Shown piece by piece: positions 10,589 through 23,384 of a DNA stretch of 64,000 nt (its first letter is position 1; each line of letters begins with the position of its first letter). The position numbers and the translations under genes are program-made. This DNA comes from Cepaea nemoralis (lineage: Eukaryota; Mollusca; Gastropoda; Stylommatophora; Helicidae), in contig JACEFZ010025810.1 in the NCBI GenBank assembly GCA_014155875.1, forward strand, positions 364,001 through 428,000, written 5' to 3'. The notes under the pieces were generated by a model that saw nothing but the letters and a program-made list of their open reading frames with translations, ran no database searches and was not told the origin of the DNA.

Positions 10589-10835
10589 TAATGTCTTTCT
10601 TTGAATTGGTTGATTACCTTTATTTGATATGTGGGGAAATTATTGTGTGGTCTTGAAGATGTATTTTTATTGCCATTTGATTTTAAGATTTGACTTGTTG
10701 AGTTTTCTTAATAGATAAATAATTTATTGTTAGTCCGTAAAAGTGACTAACAATGGATAGGATGTATGTCATATTATTTTGAATAATGTCTTTATTTGAA
10801 TTGGTTAATTACCTTTATTTGATATGAGGGGAAAG
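10589..10835. repeat. 52-bp direct repeat (10589-10640, 10784-10835)
   Basis: Both copies read TAATGTCTTT, TTTGAATTGGTT, ATTACCTTTATTTGATATG with a few substitutions. They flank the large hairpin. Confidence 0.75.
10726..10754 (+). other. Conserved 10-bp-stem hairpin of outer element
   Basis: Stem ATTGTTAGTC, loop CGTAAAAGT, stem GACTAACAAT. The inner element (4345-4371, minus strand) has the identical 9-nt loop with stem CTATTGGTC / GTCCAATAG, which differs in sequence and still pairs at 8 of 9 positions. Upstream (TTGAGTT) and downstream (GATAGG) bases are also shared. Confidence 0.65.
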
Positions 10836-11564
10836 AAAATGTGTATTCAAAACTTGGGGGGGGGAGGGGGGGGGGGTATGATATCCTGTTTTGACTTCAT
10901 TTAGTTTGGCTCACGAATTATGAATTTAGTTGAATTGTTTTGCATATTGAATAGTATTTACCCTTGTTTATAAATGTGTTGAAAATCGTTTAAAAAATTG
11001 TGTTCACAAGTATTACTGTTTTGTTTAGAATAAAGAATAATAAGATAGGGCTTTATTTGAAACCTTTCGTTCAGAAAATGGCAAACAAACGAGTAATAAG
11101 TTTTAGTAAACATGAGTATGATGAACTTCGGACTCATGAAGGTAAGAAGGCTGCTGCACCAGTCAGCATGAATGATTAGAATATGGGAGATTAATTATAT
11201 AGTGTTTAGAAACACATGGAATGCTTGGGTAACGGGGTTTTATGATGGATTGATGGATCCTACACAAATAAAAGGGAGTTAAAATAGGAGCTGCATTAGG
11301 TCAGCATTGATTTAAGGTATATGGATTGGATGTCATATTATATTGAGGAATAAACGTGAATAACGTCTATAGCATTTGTAAAAAGAGGCTGTGATAGTTA
11401 GAAAATGTAAGAAGCTGGTAAATAAAGAATTGATATAAGAGGGGCTTAGATGGCAGTGCAATTGCTACAGGGTAGATATGTATATAGGATGTTTGTCATG
11501 GGATGTGAGGGGGAAAAATATAGGAGCTGTGAAAAACAGCGTTAATTTACAATATGTTCATGGA

Positions 11565-11876
11565 ATTTGGTGGAGTATTGATGCATGACAAGGCAGACGT
11601 GGTTGCGGCCTTGTGGGAGCACGTGTACACCTCGGAGGAGCAGATGGAGCACCATGGTCTGGTAAGAATGAGACAACGAGGTGTGATGAGGGGTTCTGGC
11701 CGACGCTCGGCGCTCGGAGGAAAGGCGAGACGGACATATAATCAGATTGCTACTGGAACTATTAGTGTTGGAACTCTTCGCTGGCTACTGAGGATGGAGA
11801 CGGAGCGCTTATGGGAATGTCCCGAATGCTGTGATGTCGGTTCCTAGATCAATCGATCAATCAATCAATCAATCAA
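11565..11876 (+). mobile_element. SINE-like insertion with ATCA tail
   Basis: Flanked by ATGTTCATGGAA at 11553-11564 and 11877-11888, a perfect 12-bp target duplication. It ends in an (ATCA)n tail, as expected for a retroposed short element. Its last 55 bp (GGAGCGCTTATGGG ... TGATGTCGG) match the tails of the SINEs at 34297 and 57815. An open frame of 97 codons (11554-11847) crosses the left boundary and is probably accidental. I cannot find a clear tRNA-like A/B box head. Confidence 0.75.
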
Positions 11877-11888
11877 TGTTCATGGAAA

Positions 11889-12230
11889 ATGAACATGGTT
11901 AATGGTTTCATGAGAGGACTTAAGACAGGTGAAATATGCTCATAGGTGTGGATGGCGGCACAAATATTAAGTACATGGAAGAAATTTTGGATCAACTTAA
12001 TTTATAACAAACAGAGATGTAGATGTGTTTTTGAAAAACTTTTATTTGTAAACGTTTTTACGTTTGCAAGGGAGGTAAATGTGATTGTTCTTGACTACTT
12101 CTTAATACCTTCATAAATTGGGTGCGCACCCCTTCTTTTCTATTCCTAACCCCATCTTTTCTATCTATCCTGTGTTGTGTTGTTGATGTTGAGAAAGAAT
12201 GAGAAGTTACATAACGCAAAGTATATACCT
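11889..12230 (+). other. Outer element 3' region with conserved module
   Basis: GCAAGGGAGGTAAA at 12066-12079, then GGGTGCGCACCC (perfect palindrome, 12120-12131) followed by CTTCTTT. This parallels 3606-3707 in the inner element. No ORF. Confidence 0.65.
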
Positions 12231-15200
12231 GTGACGAAACGCGATTATCTGTCTTGGGTCGTCAGGATTCCGCACTATTTTGGCGCGTCATCGGGGACTT
12301 TCCCAGCTAAGAATAGACTGAGGGAAGCCGATGAAGGACTTACGATCTAGAATATTCTCGAAACACCGAAATTCGAGTAACCCGTGATGCTGGGTATCGC
12401 TCTAACTTCTCGTGCAGAGAGATCTAGAAACTCTAGGCGGGGAATGACGGTTTTCCCGAGAAAGTATCTTTTCTCGAGAAGCACTCGCTTCTAGTGCGCA
12501 TTGAGTTGGCACGAAGCGGGAATGTGGCTAAATCAGTCATTCACTTACTGTCGTTGCCACAGAATAGACGCAGGCCGAATGTGAGCCGTTTTGTGTGCGT
12601 CTCCCCTCAACCATTATGCGGCTGACTGTTAGATCAAGGAAGCTGAGAAGCCCTTGAACAGTTCGGAGCTGTCTGGAGATCTGGTTGTCCAATGCAGGTA
12701 GATAATTGTTTAAATCATGTAACTTTGTACGTGTGTTCCACACGCCATTGTTCTAACCTCATTACCTATGCGGATGTCCTTGCATACTAATTAGCAAACC
12801 GATCGATAACGCAGTTGACGGCGAATCGTGTTTGTTTACCGGGTGCTTGCGAATCAGCTGTTAGGAACGCCGTATTGTGTTGTAGGCGATTTGGGTTCCA
12901 AATATGTGTACCATATTTTGACAATCGTACATCTATTAGGTTGCTGTGTTAGAATAAAACCTAGTTACTTGTGCCGGATGGAAACCTAGATTAGTTCAGT
13001 CAGTTGCTGAAGCCCGAAGAACGGTTAGAAAACCAGGTAAGTTGGTAGGTGGAGTTTCAGACAAAATTGTGCTTAGTTACTAAGTAAAGGAAGAACTTAG
13101 TTCTGTGCCACCAGGAATGATGTAATTATGGTGTAATAACTTAATAGTGAATTCATTGTGTGGAACAGCGGATTTCTGTGTCAAGGTAAGTTGCTTTGGT
13201 GCTATATTTATATATATATATATGATGGGACATTGTGTGTATATATATTAGGCCATGGCATGTGATACTTCCTGGAGTAAGTCCGAACGCCGAATAGGTC
13301 GTCGTGAGATAACACTGCGTGCCGTCGCGATATAAATGTGCGTTCTGACATCTTGTCTCAGCTATCCTGTTTCTTTCGTACTGGCGCTAGTGCGAGTGAA
13401 TGCTCAGGTGCTGGAAGTATGGAAGGATGCTAGGAGGCTGTATGAGACTGGGGAAATATAGAATATGGGGGATGTGAAAGCAAGTTATGAAAGTATGTGT
13501 TGGTAGGCCAAGCCAACGATGAAGTTCCATCCATGCCAAGGCTAAACCACTTGGGGAGGACAGAACTGGAAGATTACCCTTGGAACATGTGGGGAACATG
13601 TATTCTCAAGAAGGCTTCTTGACTCTAAGGCAGAGTCTGATAAGAAGAGTTTGCTAGGGCAGGGGCAGGTGGTCCCACCAGCAAACAGGCTTGTGTACAT
13701 AGTGGATGTGATCATGTCCTATTCCTATATCCCGAGGGATGGGATATTGATCCAGCTTATGTTTCTTAATGTACATTGATGATGTTAGGACCGAGTCTAG
13801 GGACTCTTTACCTATGTTTAGTTCAATTAACTTAGAACTATAATAACAGCCTTGTATCACTACTGACGTTAGCGACGACTGGTAGATGATTAGGGAGAGG
13901 TGAGACCAAAGATCAGACTCGTCATTCTGATGTCTTGCTCTGTTTGACGGGCTGTTCTGTGAGGCCAGCTGACATTTGTGAACCCATGCTGTACTACTCT
14001 CCATATAGAGATAATGCTTTAGTTATATGCATAACTAAGTAGCATGACTGAGAGTTGAGTAGTTATTGGTAGGATGCATGTGGACTTATGTTTGGGCCAG
14101 TATACTCTCACCGGTCGCTCTTCCTTTTCAGGAGTTTGCCTGTTGAGGAACCAGTCAACTATAATGTTGTTGGCAGGAAACCACTTCGTGTGACAGAGCG
14201 AAGGGTTCAGTTCTTTACTTATCACGCCAGAGTCAACCACATCAGGTACCCAATATTGATTCACCATGAGTGAAGGTTGCCTCAAGACATACCACCACCC
14301 TGAAGGTGCCCGTGTGAGAAGTGTTGGTTTGTGATTGTTCTGATAAATAGACGACACTCTGTTTTGCGATGAACAGTTCAGCATGTTGAGTAATCATGCT
14401 CAACGACAGGGAACACCGGTCCGTCTAGTTGACGGGGGTTCTGCCTAAACGCAGAAGTAACTACTTTTCAGACACTTGAATGGTTCTTTGGACAGCTCTA
14501 GTGGCAGGTCTTGAGAAGAACTTCACCAAGTAGTGACTTGTGTCAAGGTAACCCGGTGGAAGGGACTATGGGATTATAGTCCAACCTGAATTGTTGCCGT
14601 GAAATAGATGTCTGATTCTATTAATGTACTGTTGCAGTATCAAGATTATCAACTGTGTTATCCAAGACCTCAGTAACATTTCAGTAGCCATATCTGATTC
14701 TACAAGCAGTGTGACTGTAGGAGACCATTGAATTGGTCCGTGACACTTTTCCATTCATGTTCCGGTGCTGTGATAAAGGGACCATTAAATTGGTCAATAC
14801 CATAGCGGTTCTGCAGTAAGACTGTGTGATGAGTGACAGACCATTAGCTTGGTCAGTGATTCGTTAAGTTCTTCGAAGTAACGACTACTTGGAGTCAAGT
14901 CCAGGAGGATTGTCTCCCAACTGGTATTGTGCGAGAACTGTATTAACAGTGACTCCGTGGGAGTGATATAGATGCAGTTGGTCCAGTGAAGTGTGGTCCA
15001 GCAGTGACTCTAGTGTTGTGGATCCACGCTCTGGAGACAGAGTGGTCTCCAAGGTTCTAGTCATCTCACTGGAAGGAAGCCGGGTGAGTTGCGGACCGAC
15101 TGGACGGGACATCTGCATCCAATCTACTTCTCAACTCGATGAAGACACCTACATCTCTGAGTCTATCTCTACTCTATCTTCTATTTGTGTAAATAGATTC

Positions 15201-15511
15201 TTCTATCAGGATGTTCATTTCAGTTCTATATTCTCAAGGGTAGAATAAACTTGAGGTAAGTTGACTTGCTCTTTGTATAATGATTGAGTGTGGTCTCGGA
15301 CGATGCCTCAGTGTTCATTGTTCCACAGGTGTGGGTAGTTAGTGGGGGTCTAGAATCTGGAGGGGCTTGTAGACGTAATTAACTAATATGAGATCAACCA
15401 CAGAGGAAAAAGGTGTATCTGCTCATCCAACCCCTGGGGCTAGAATACACGGGAGTGCCAGAGACACCTAGGGTGTGGTTCACTCTCGCTACCCAAGGTG
15501 AACTCGTCACA
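12231..15511. mobile_element. Nested 3.3-kb TGTGACGA...TCGTCACA element, solo-LTR candidate
   Basis: The first and last eight bases are exact inverted complements of TG...CA type, and the flanks carry ATACC at 12226-12230 and 15512-15516. This is a 5-bp target duplication as made by LTR-element integrases. I see no internal direct repeat that would define two LTRs and no gag or pol, so it is either an unusually long solo LTR or a non-autonomous element. Possible signals include TATAAA near 13330 followed by a pyrimidine-rich stretch, AATAAA near 12955 and 15245, and GGTAAGT donors near 13036 and 13184. Minus-strand open frames in 13387-14384 have no recognisable domain. Confidence 0.75.
14723..14854. 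repeat. Three GACCA/TGGTC hairpins
   Basis: GACCA, six-base loop, TGGTC at 14723-14738, 14780-14795 and 14839-14854. Loops are TTGAAT, TTAAAT and TTAGCT. Each is followed within ten bases by an irregular GTGA/AATA stretch. Confidence 0.65.
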
Positions 15512-15516
15512 ATACC

Positions 15517-15856
15517 AACGATTTTTTATAAATGAACAATTGTATATATGAATTGAAATATCCTTATGAACTGTGTTTTTTTATGAAACCTTGTGGACGA
15601 AGAAAACGAAGAAGAAGTATCACTTCATAACATAGCGGTTAGCTATAAGAGAGTATTATAAGAGATAAGGGAGTAGTATAAGAGACAAGTGGAGAATTTG
15701 ATTCGAAGGATGTAGAGGTAAAGTTTATTAGTTAGTTTAAGATGACTTGGAGAAACAATATTGGGGTTAAGGTTTTAGTGAGGGAAAGAATAATTAGAAT
15801 AAGTAGGTTGGGGATTAAGACTTTTGAGGAAAAGTCTTTTTAAAGAAAGGGAGGTC
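15517..15856 (+). other. Outer element 3' end and polypurine tract
   Basis: Noncoding, purine-rich. The tract AAAGAAAGGGAGG (15842-15854) sits just before the 3' LTR. Repeated AGTATAAGAGA-type units (15645-15690) precede it. Confidence 0.6.
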
Positions 15857-16149
15857 TGTAACAGAACATGGTTTCTGTTAATAGTTTAGGAGGGCTGGAT
15901 GGTTGGTGTGCAAGCACTGGGCACGGTTGAGCATCCTAAGAAGATGTAGGGAAGGACGCTCAAGCCGTGACGCAGTGCTTGGGTTAGTTAGTTACCACCG
16001 GGATCCGAACATGTCAACATCCCTGGTATTCTGAGATCATCATACAACATATTTTATAATTGTGGACTTATTTCAGTAAATAAAACCCTTTTGAAAATAT
16101 CATCGGGACTTCGTGTAGATACTTCCTTCCAACCGTTTACTCTACAACA
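15857..16149 (+). repeat. 3' LTR of outer element (293 bp)
   Basis: Same sequence as 27-319, followed by target duplication CATG. Confidence 0.93.
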
Positions 16150-16153
16150 CATG

Positions 16154-16645
16154 TTCTATAGCAAACACTAAGCTTTCGCAGCAGCCTCGCACAATTGTTT
16201 TAGTTCCGGAGTTATCCGATGTTATCAAACCAAGATGTTTGAACACATCGTATGCGGAATTGGACGCCAGACCTCATGCGCCTACCTCTTCGGCGATTAT
16301 TGTCACTGCATAACCGTCTTGTAACAGGCTAGCCATCAGATCCCTTTATTGTTAACTATGTAAGTGTGTTGCTTACAGATTCTCGTTTCTACGGGGCGGT
16401 AGAGCCACTGACGAGTAACGACAGTGCCTGGTCCTTTCTAGGACCTCCGAATGATGTCAGATTACCTTCCATGACCTTGCAGGTCTACCACCAACTTTTA
16501 GCCAGTTGCGCTCCTGGGGCTCCCAGCGGACATATTTTCCTAACTATTTCTATCTAGCTTTGAGGTATTAATTGCTCAGTCCCAGCTCTAGTTAACTTGT
16601 TTGCTAGTAGCAATCTATACCCACAAGAATGCAAAAAGAGAAGCA
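16154..16645. other. Unassigned flank
   Basis: No gene, RNA or repeat recognised between the outer LTR element and the GAA tract. Confidence 0.4.
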
Positions 16646-16855
16646 GTAGCAGCAGCAGCAGAAGAAGAAGAAGAAGAAGAAGAAGAAGAAGAAGAAGAAG
16701 AAGAAGAAGAAGAAGAAGAAGAAGAAGAAGAAGAAGAAGAAGAAGAAGAAGAAGAAGAAGAAGAAGAAGAAGAAGAAGAAGAAGAAGAAGAAGAAGAAGA
16801 AGAAGAAGAAGAAGAAGAAGAAGGAGGAGGAGGAGGAGGAGGAGGAGGAGGAGAA
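16646..16855. repeat. GCA then GAA then GAG triplet microsatellite
   Basis: A short GCA run, about 150 bp of uninterrupted AAG/GAA, and about 30 bp of GGA. All frames are open, which produces false poly-Arg, poly-Glu, poly-Leu and poly-Ser ORFs. Confidence 0.97.
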
Positions 16856-18665
<1,810 letters not shown>

Positions 18666-19085
18666 GTCGTAAGGAGGCCATGAAACCCAACATTTCCCAC
18701 TTAAACTGAAACTATGATCTAGGTGAAAAACAACTAATGGCAGTGGAAATGTGGTTTCTTTGGAAAATGCAACCAAAAAAAAAAAAAATAAAATACCACG
18801 GGCAGGCAGAAAAACCAATGAGTAAATGAACACCGCACACTGATTAGAGAAATTAGACGTAGATAGTCAATATTTTATAAGAAGAAATGAACTAGAGGAC
18901 TTGAAGACAACTGGCAAGATTGAAGGGAACATAACAAGGGGAAGGCAGAAAGGTAACCATCCGGATGGCGTGGCCACGTGTTATAGTCGAGATAAGAACA
19001 CAGAGCTGATCCACGACTCTGGTGATCGTGTGAGATGCCGAAACATGACCGCCCACGCTTATCGACCTGGTACATGATGATGATG
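18666..19085 (+). pseudogene. LINE 3' end fragment, family C
   Basis: Broken coding for the C-terminal part of a LINE reverse transcriptase protein: MAVEMWFLWKMQ ... EIRRR ... KTTGKIEGN ... RDKNTELIHDSGD ... AHAYRPGT, ending at a GATGATGAT tail. The same segments occur at 37125-37735 (minus), 55155-55585 (minus) and 57380-57790 (plus). 5' truncation is normal for LINE copies. An A run near 18775 has shifted the frame. Confidence 0.7.
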
Positions 19086-19394
19086 ATTTTGGTTTTAAAA
19101 CCATATAACCCGAACTGTACAGTTCGCGGTGACTGCACTGGCCAGGCGGCCCTAATTCCCCAGGCTTAAGACCCTCCTGTCCTATACCGCAAAGTACTAT
19201 AGGAAGAAGTGATAGTTATGATCTAAGTAAAGTGGATATTTTTATCTTGTTCAAGTGACAATATCATATCGTCCTATATTGGAACACCGAAACATTCAGT
19301 GATTTGGTGTTCTCCACACAGCAGGAATTAATATGCAACATTCTTTCACCTGACGACTGCCCCGTGTTTCTTCTACAAGCTTTATATATACTTC
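19086..19394. other. Unassigned sequence
   Basis: No gene recognised between the LINE tail and the satellite. Confidence 0.4.
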
Positions 19395-21140
19395 CAGTCT
19401 TATCGTGCTCACTTTCGCCTACTTCCAACTTTAAATATACTTCCAGTCTTATCGTGCTCACTTTTGCCTACTTCCAACTTTAAATATACTTCCAGTCTTA
19501 TCGTGCTCACTTTCGCCTACTTCCAACTTTACATATACTTCCAGTCTTATCGTGCTCACTTTCGCCTACTTCCAACTTTAAATATACTTCCAGTCTTATC
19601 GTGCTCACTTTCGCCTACTTCCAACTTTAAATATACTTCCAGTCTTATCGTGCTCACTTTCACCTACTTCCAACTTTAAATATACTTCCAGTCTTATCGT
19701 GCTCACTTTCGCCTACTTCCAACTTTAAATATACTTCCAGTCTTATCGTGCTCACTTTCGCCTACTTCCAACTTTAAATATACTTCCAGTCTTATCGTGC
19801 TCACTTTCGCCTACTTCCAACTTTAAATATACTTCCAGTCTTATCGTGCTCACTTTCGCCTACTTCCAACTTTAAATATACTTCCAGTCTTATCGTGCTC
19901 ACTTTCGCCTACTTCCAACTTTAAATATACTTCCAGTCTTATCGTGCTCACTTTCGCCTACTTCCAACTTTAAATATACTTCCAGTCTTATCGTGCTCAC
20001 TTTCGCCTACTTCCAACTTTAAATATACTTCCAGTCTTATCGTGCTCACTTTCGCCTACTTCCAACTTTAAATATACTTCCAGTTTTATCGTGCTCACTT
20101 TCGCCTACTTCCAACTTTAAATATACTTCCAGTCTTATTGTGCTCACTTTCGCCTCCTTCCAACTTTAAATATACTTCCAGTCTTATCGTGCTCACTTTC
20201 GCCTACTTCCAACTTTAAATATACTTCCAGTCTTATCGTGCTCACTTTCGCCTACTTCCAACTTTAAATATACTTCCAGTCTTATCGTGCTCACTTTCGC
20301 CTACTTCCAACTTTAAATATACTTCCAGTCTTATCGTGCTCACTTTCGCCTACTTCCAACTTTAAATATACTTCCAGTCTTATCGTGCTCACTTTCGCCC
20401 TACTTCCAACTTTAAATATACTTCCAGTCTTATCGTGCTCACTTTCGCCTACTTCCAACTTTAAATATACTTCCAGTCTTATCGTGCTCACTTTCGCCTA
20501 CTTCCAACTTTAAATATACTTCCAGTCTTATCGTGCTCACTTTCGCCTACTTCCAACTTTAAATATACTTCCAGTCTTATCGTGCTCACTTTCGCCTACT
20601 TCCAACTTTAAATATACTTCCAGTCTTATCGTGCTCACTTTCGCCTACTTCCAACTTTAAATATACTTCCAGTCTTATCGTGCTCACTTTCGCCTACTTC
20701 CAACTTTAAATATACTTCCAGTCTTATCGTGCTTACTTTCGCCTACTTCCAACTTTAAATATACTTCCAGTCTTATCGTGCTCACTTTCGCCTACTTCCA
20801 ACTTTAAATATACTTCCAGTCTTATCGTGCTCACTTTCGCCTACTTCCAACTTTAAATATACTTCCAGTCTTATCGTGCTCACTTTCGCCCTACTTCCAA
20901 CTTTAAATATACTTCCAGTCTTATCGTGCTCACTTTCGCCTACTTCCAACTTTAAATATACTTCCAGTCTTATCGTGCTTACTTTCGCCTACTTCCAACT
21001 TTAAATATACTTCCAGTCTTATCGTGCTCACTTTTGCCTACTTCCAACTTTACATATACTTCCAGTCTTATCGTGCTTACTTTCGCCTACTTCCAACTTT
21101 ACATATACTTCCAGTCTTATCGTGCTTACTTTCGCCTTCC
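19395..21140. repeat. 49-bp minisatellite, about 35 copies
   Basis: The unit contains ACTTCCAACTTTAAATATAC then TTCCAGTCTTATCGTGCTCA then CTTTCGCCT. Copies are nearly identical, with scattered substitutions and two single-base insertions (CGCCC near 20400 and 20890). The unit is not a multiple of three, so ORFs across it are short. Confidence 0.97.
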
Positions 21141-21701
21141 TTATTCGCTTCCAAGACATCCGGTTTTATGCGTTTAGTGTTTTATTTCGCGCAAATGCCA
21201 GGATAAATGTTTGAGGGTACAAAATAAATGTCTTCATCAAAGTATCCATGCTTTCCGTTATTTTCTTCATTGGCAAAAACTTCAACTGAATAGTTGAATT
21301 TGAGCACGATTTTTGTTTCGTTTGTCGACCTTTTCTGTCATAATTTACATTTATTCTTTTAGGTTTAAGCTGGCGCGTTTGTGTAACTATTAGGGTGTTA
21401 CGCCGACAATGATATGTGCGCAGTCGGGCAAGGGTTCTCTGCCAACTCAGGTCATTCGATACGGGAGAAAAAGACTAGCAAATTCCTCTATGCTCTCAGG
21501 GCTACAAATAGTGCTGGTCTAAACAATTGACATACATTTCATAGTTTAAAAATTTGTTTGTTTAGGTTAAGGAAACTCTACAGAAGAAAAGCACATAGTG
21601 TCTGCAATGACACCGTGGTTAAACTTAGTTAGTAATAATGACAACAATAATCACATGTCATGATTACATAAATAAGAAGGGTATTCAAATGAAAACCTTA
21701 A

Positions 21702-21704
<3 letters not shown>
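21141..21704. other. Unassigned sequence
   Basis: No gene or repeat family recognised. Confidence 0.4.
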
Positions 21705-21744
<40 letters not shown>

Positions 21745-21836
21745 GTGCGGGTGTGCGTGCGGGCGGGTGTGCGTGCGGGCGGGCGGGCGTGCGTGTGTGC
21801 GTGCGTTTGCGTGTGTGTGTGTGCGTGTGTGTGTTA
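21705..21836. repeat. GT-rich microsatellite
   Basis: (GT)n passing into GCGGGCGGGTGTGC-type variants. Confidence 0.95.
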
Positions 21837-22529
21837 ATACAATCTGAAAAAGTAAAGAATAAATGTATAATGTTTCGATGTAGTCACCATTGCATTCCAT
21901 GCAAGTCTTCCTGTACCGATACAGTGCTTGGATTCCTGTCGAGAAGATGCTCTTGGTCGCGTGTGTAACTACCCATGCGCAACATGATATACCTCTTCAT
22001 CGGACAGAAAATCCTGTCACAGAAGTCACGCCGTTTTGAAATGTCCTACTCCACTCATACACTTGCTGGACTGACAGGCATGCATCACTATACTGGACCT
22101 TCATTCGCTGACGAATTCCTGTAGGTTTCACCCCTTCACTGATTAAACAAAAAAGGATAACATACCGCTGCTCCTATTTGGGGCGGTCATCTTTAAACTG
22201 TCCGTATGACTTCACCGTGTTCATCTGCACCGTGATGTCACGTGCTTAACACTCTTGACATCCTTAACAACCACATTGACAGGTAATGGCATAGTTATTA
22301 TAATTTCTATCACGCCGTTAAGGTGTTCATTTGAAGCCCCCTCCTAAATCATTCGCAGGTAACAAGAAGGACGGACTGAGCCATCCCTCAAAGCACTTAC
22401 CAAAAAGCCTAAACTGTGAATGCCGTTGATGACGTTCAGAAAAGGCCCCTTGCGTCCCTCCCACAAGTCGCCGCTCTAAAACAGGGCAAGTCATAAAAAT
22501 CACAATTCATGCAAGAAGTTCAGAATAGC
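21837..22529. other. Unassigned sequence
   Basis: About 700 bp with no recognised gene or repeat. Confidence 0.4.
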
Positions 22530-22814
22530 ATTAACAAAATGAAACTAATGTATTAGACAAGTGGTTCTCAACCGGTGGTGAATCCCCCCCCACCCCCGGG
22601 ATGGGGGATTTTAGGGATCCAGGCGGGGCGGGGAAAGGGGGCAATTAAGATTATTTCAAGATCGCTTTAATACAAGAACAGATTACTTAATATTGTTTTT
22701 CCTTCCATACTTTACAGTTCTGTACTTTTCGGCTTTCTTCCTAGTCAGGTCTTAGTCAGATATGACTGAGTTACCGTAATGACAGCAGACGGTACTACCT
22801 GCTTTCTGATAGCG

Positions 22815-23060
22815 CCGAAAGTTGGGCGGTGCTTACCAAACCCGACATCCCACATTGTGCCAACGGCTTCGGGCGGAACAGCGCAATTGGGAGGGCACAA
22901 CCCTTATCCTGCTGCGAGGAAATGCAACTTAAAGTCAAAATGTCATAGCAGGGCGGATCAAGCCCTAGGCCTTGGTTGGCAGCTGGTCTAGGATCGAAGC
23001 TCCGACAGGCGGATAGTTAGAGCATTGAAACTGCATTGCTTTGTTGATCCGGTAGCTTCT
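22815..23060 (+). pseudogene. LINE A upstream fragment
   Basis: Noncoding as it stands. Matches the reverse complement of 58440-58660 (shared GCTTACCAAACCCGACA, CACATTGTGCC, GCGAGGAAATG, AAATGTCAT, CAGGGC). Two dispersed copies in opposite orientation support a repeat, assigned to LINE A by its position ahead of the RT piece. Confidence 0.55.
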
Positions 23061-23384
23061 GCAGTTTGTCTTGTTCTAGATGTATTGCTGTTATCTTTCC
23101 TCTGGAGTGAACTAGACAGGCCAAGAGAGGGATCATGCTGCATGGGCAACACATGGTCTCTATATTTTAGCCCAGTCTTTGTGCTATGGAGAGATATAAC
23201 TCCATCCCTGGTTTTAACCTGTGTCGGAATCAAAGCGAAAGTTAGCAGTTACGGGTTATAGGTCCCTGTCAATTGGCGTAGACATGGGGCGCCACGCGTT
23301 GCCTCTGACAGTGGGAGACACCTACAGGTGTCACTGATCAGCTACCGCCCGCCTCAAGCTCAGTGTGGCTCAGTGTGACAGAAC

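Larger units (their letters stand above)
8590..11564 (+). other. Noncoding interior of outer element where pol would be expected
   Basis: About 3 kb of G/T/A-rich sequence without a credible ORF. It contains the hairpin series (9865-10575), a larger conserved hairpin (10726-10754), a 52-bp direct duplication (10589-10640 and 10784-10835) and a G tract (10856-10876). The matching region of the inner element shares the large hairpin and its flank, so this is element sequence rather than captured host DNA. Confidence 0.6.
27..16149 (+). mobile_element. Outer LTR retrotransposon (Gypsy-like), hosting three nested insertions
   Basis: Two direct repeats (27-319 and 15857-16149) begin TGTAACAG and end CTACAACA. 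They are flanked by CATG at 23-26 and 16150-16153, a 4-bp target duplication. A primer-binding-site candidate follows the left LTR and a purine tract precedes the right one, so the element reads on the plus strand. Removing the insertions at 2816-8320, 11565-11876 and 12231-15511 leaves about 7.0 kb. A 26-codon gag start (1729) resembles the gag of the inner element. No protease, reverse transcriptase, RNase H or integrase is visible, so this looks like a non-autonomous large derivative dependent on a relative. The Gypsy assignment is inferred from that gag similarity and the shared LTR, PBS and purine-tract layout. Confidence 0.88.

Noticed and set aside
11554..11847. 97-codon ORF as a host gene
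   Set aside because: Its start lies in the duplicated target ATGTTCATGGAA and its body in the SINE-like insertion, so it is a product of the insertion.
13387..15118. Minus-strand ORFs of 60-121 codons inside the 3.3-kb element
   Set aside because: No recognisable domain, no shared frame, and lengths expected by chance in GC-balanced DNA.
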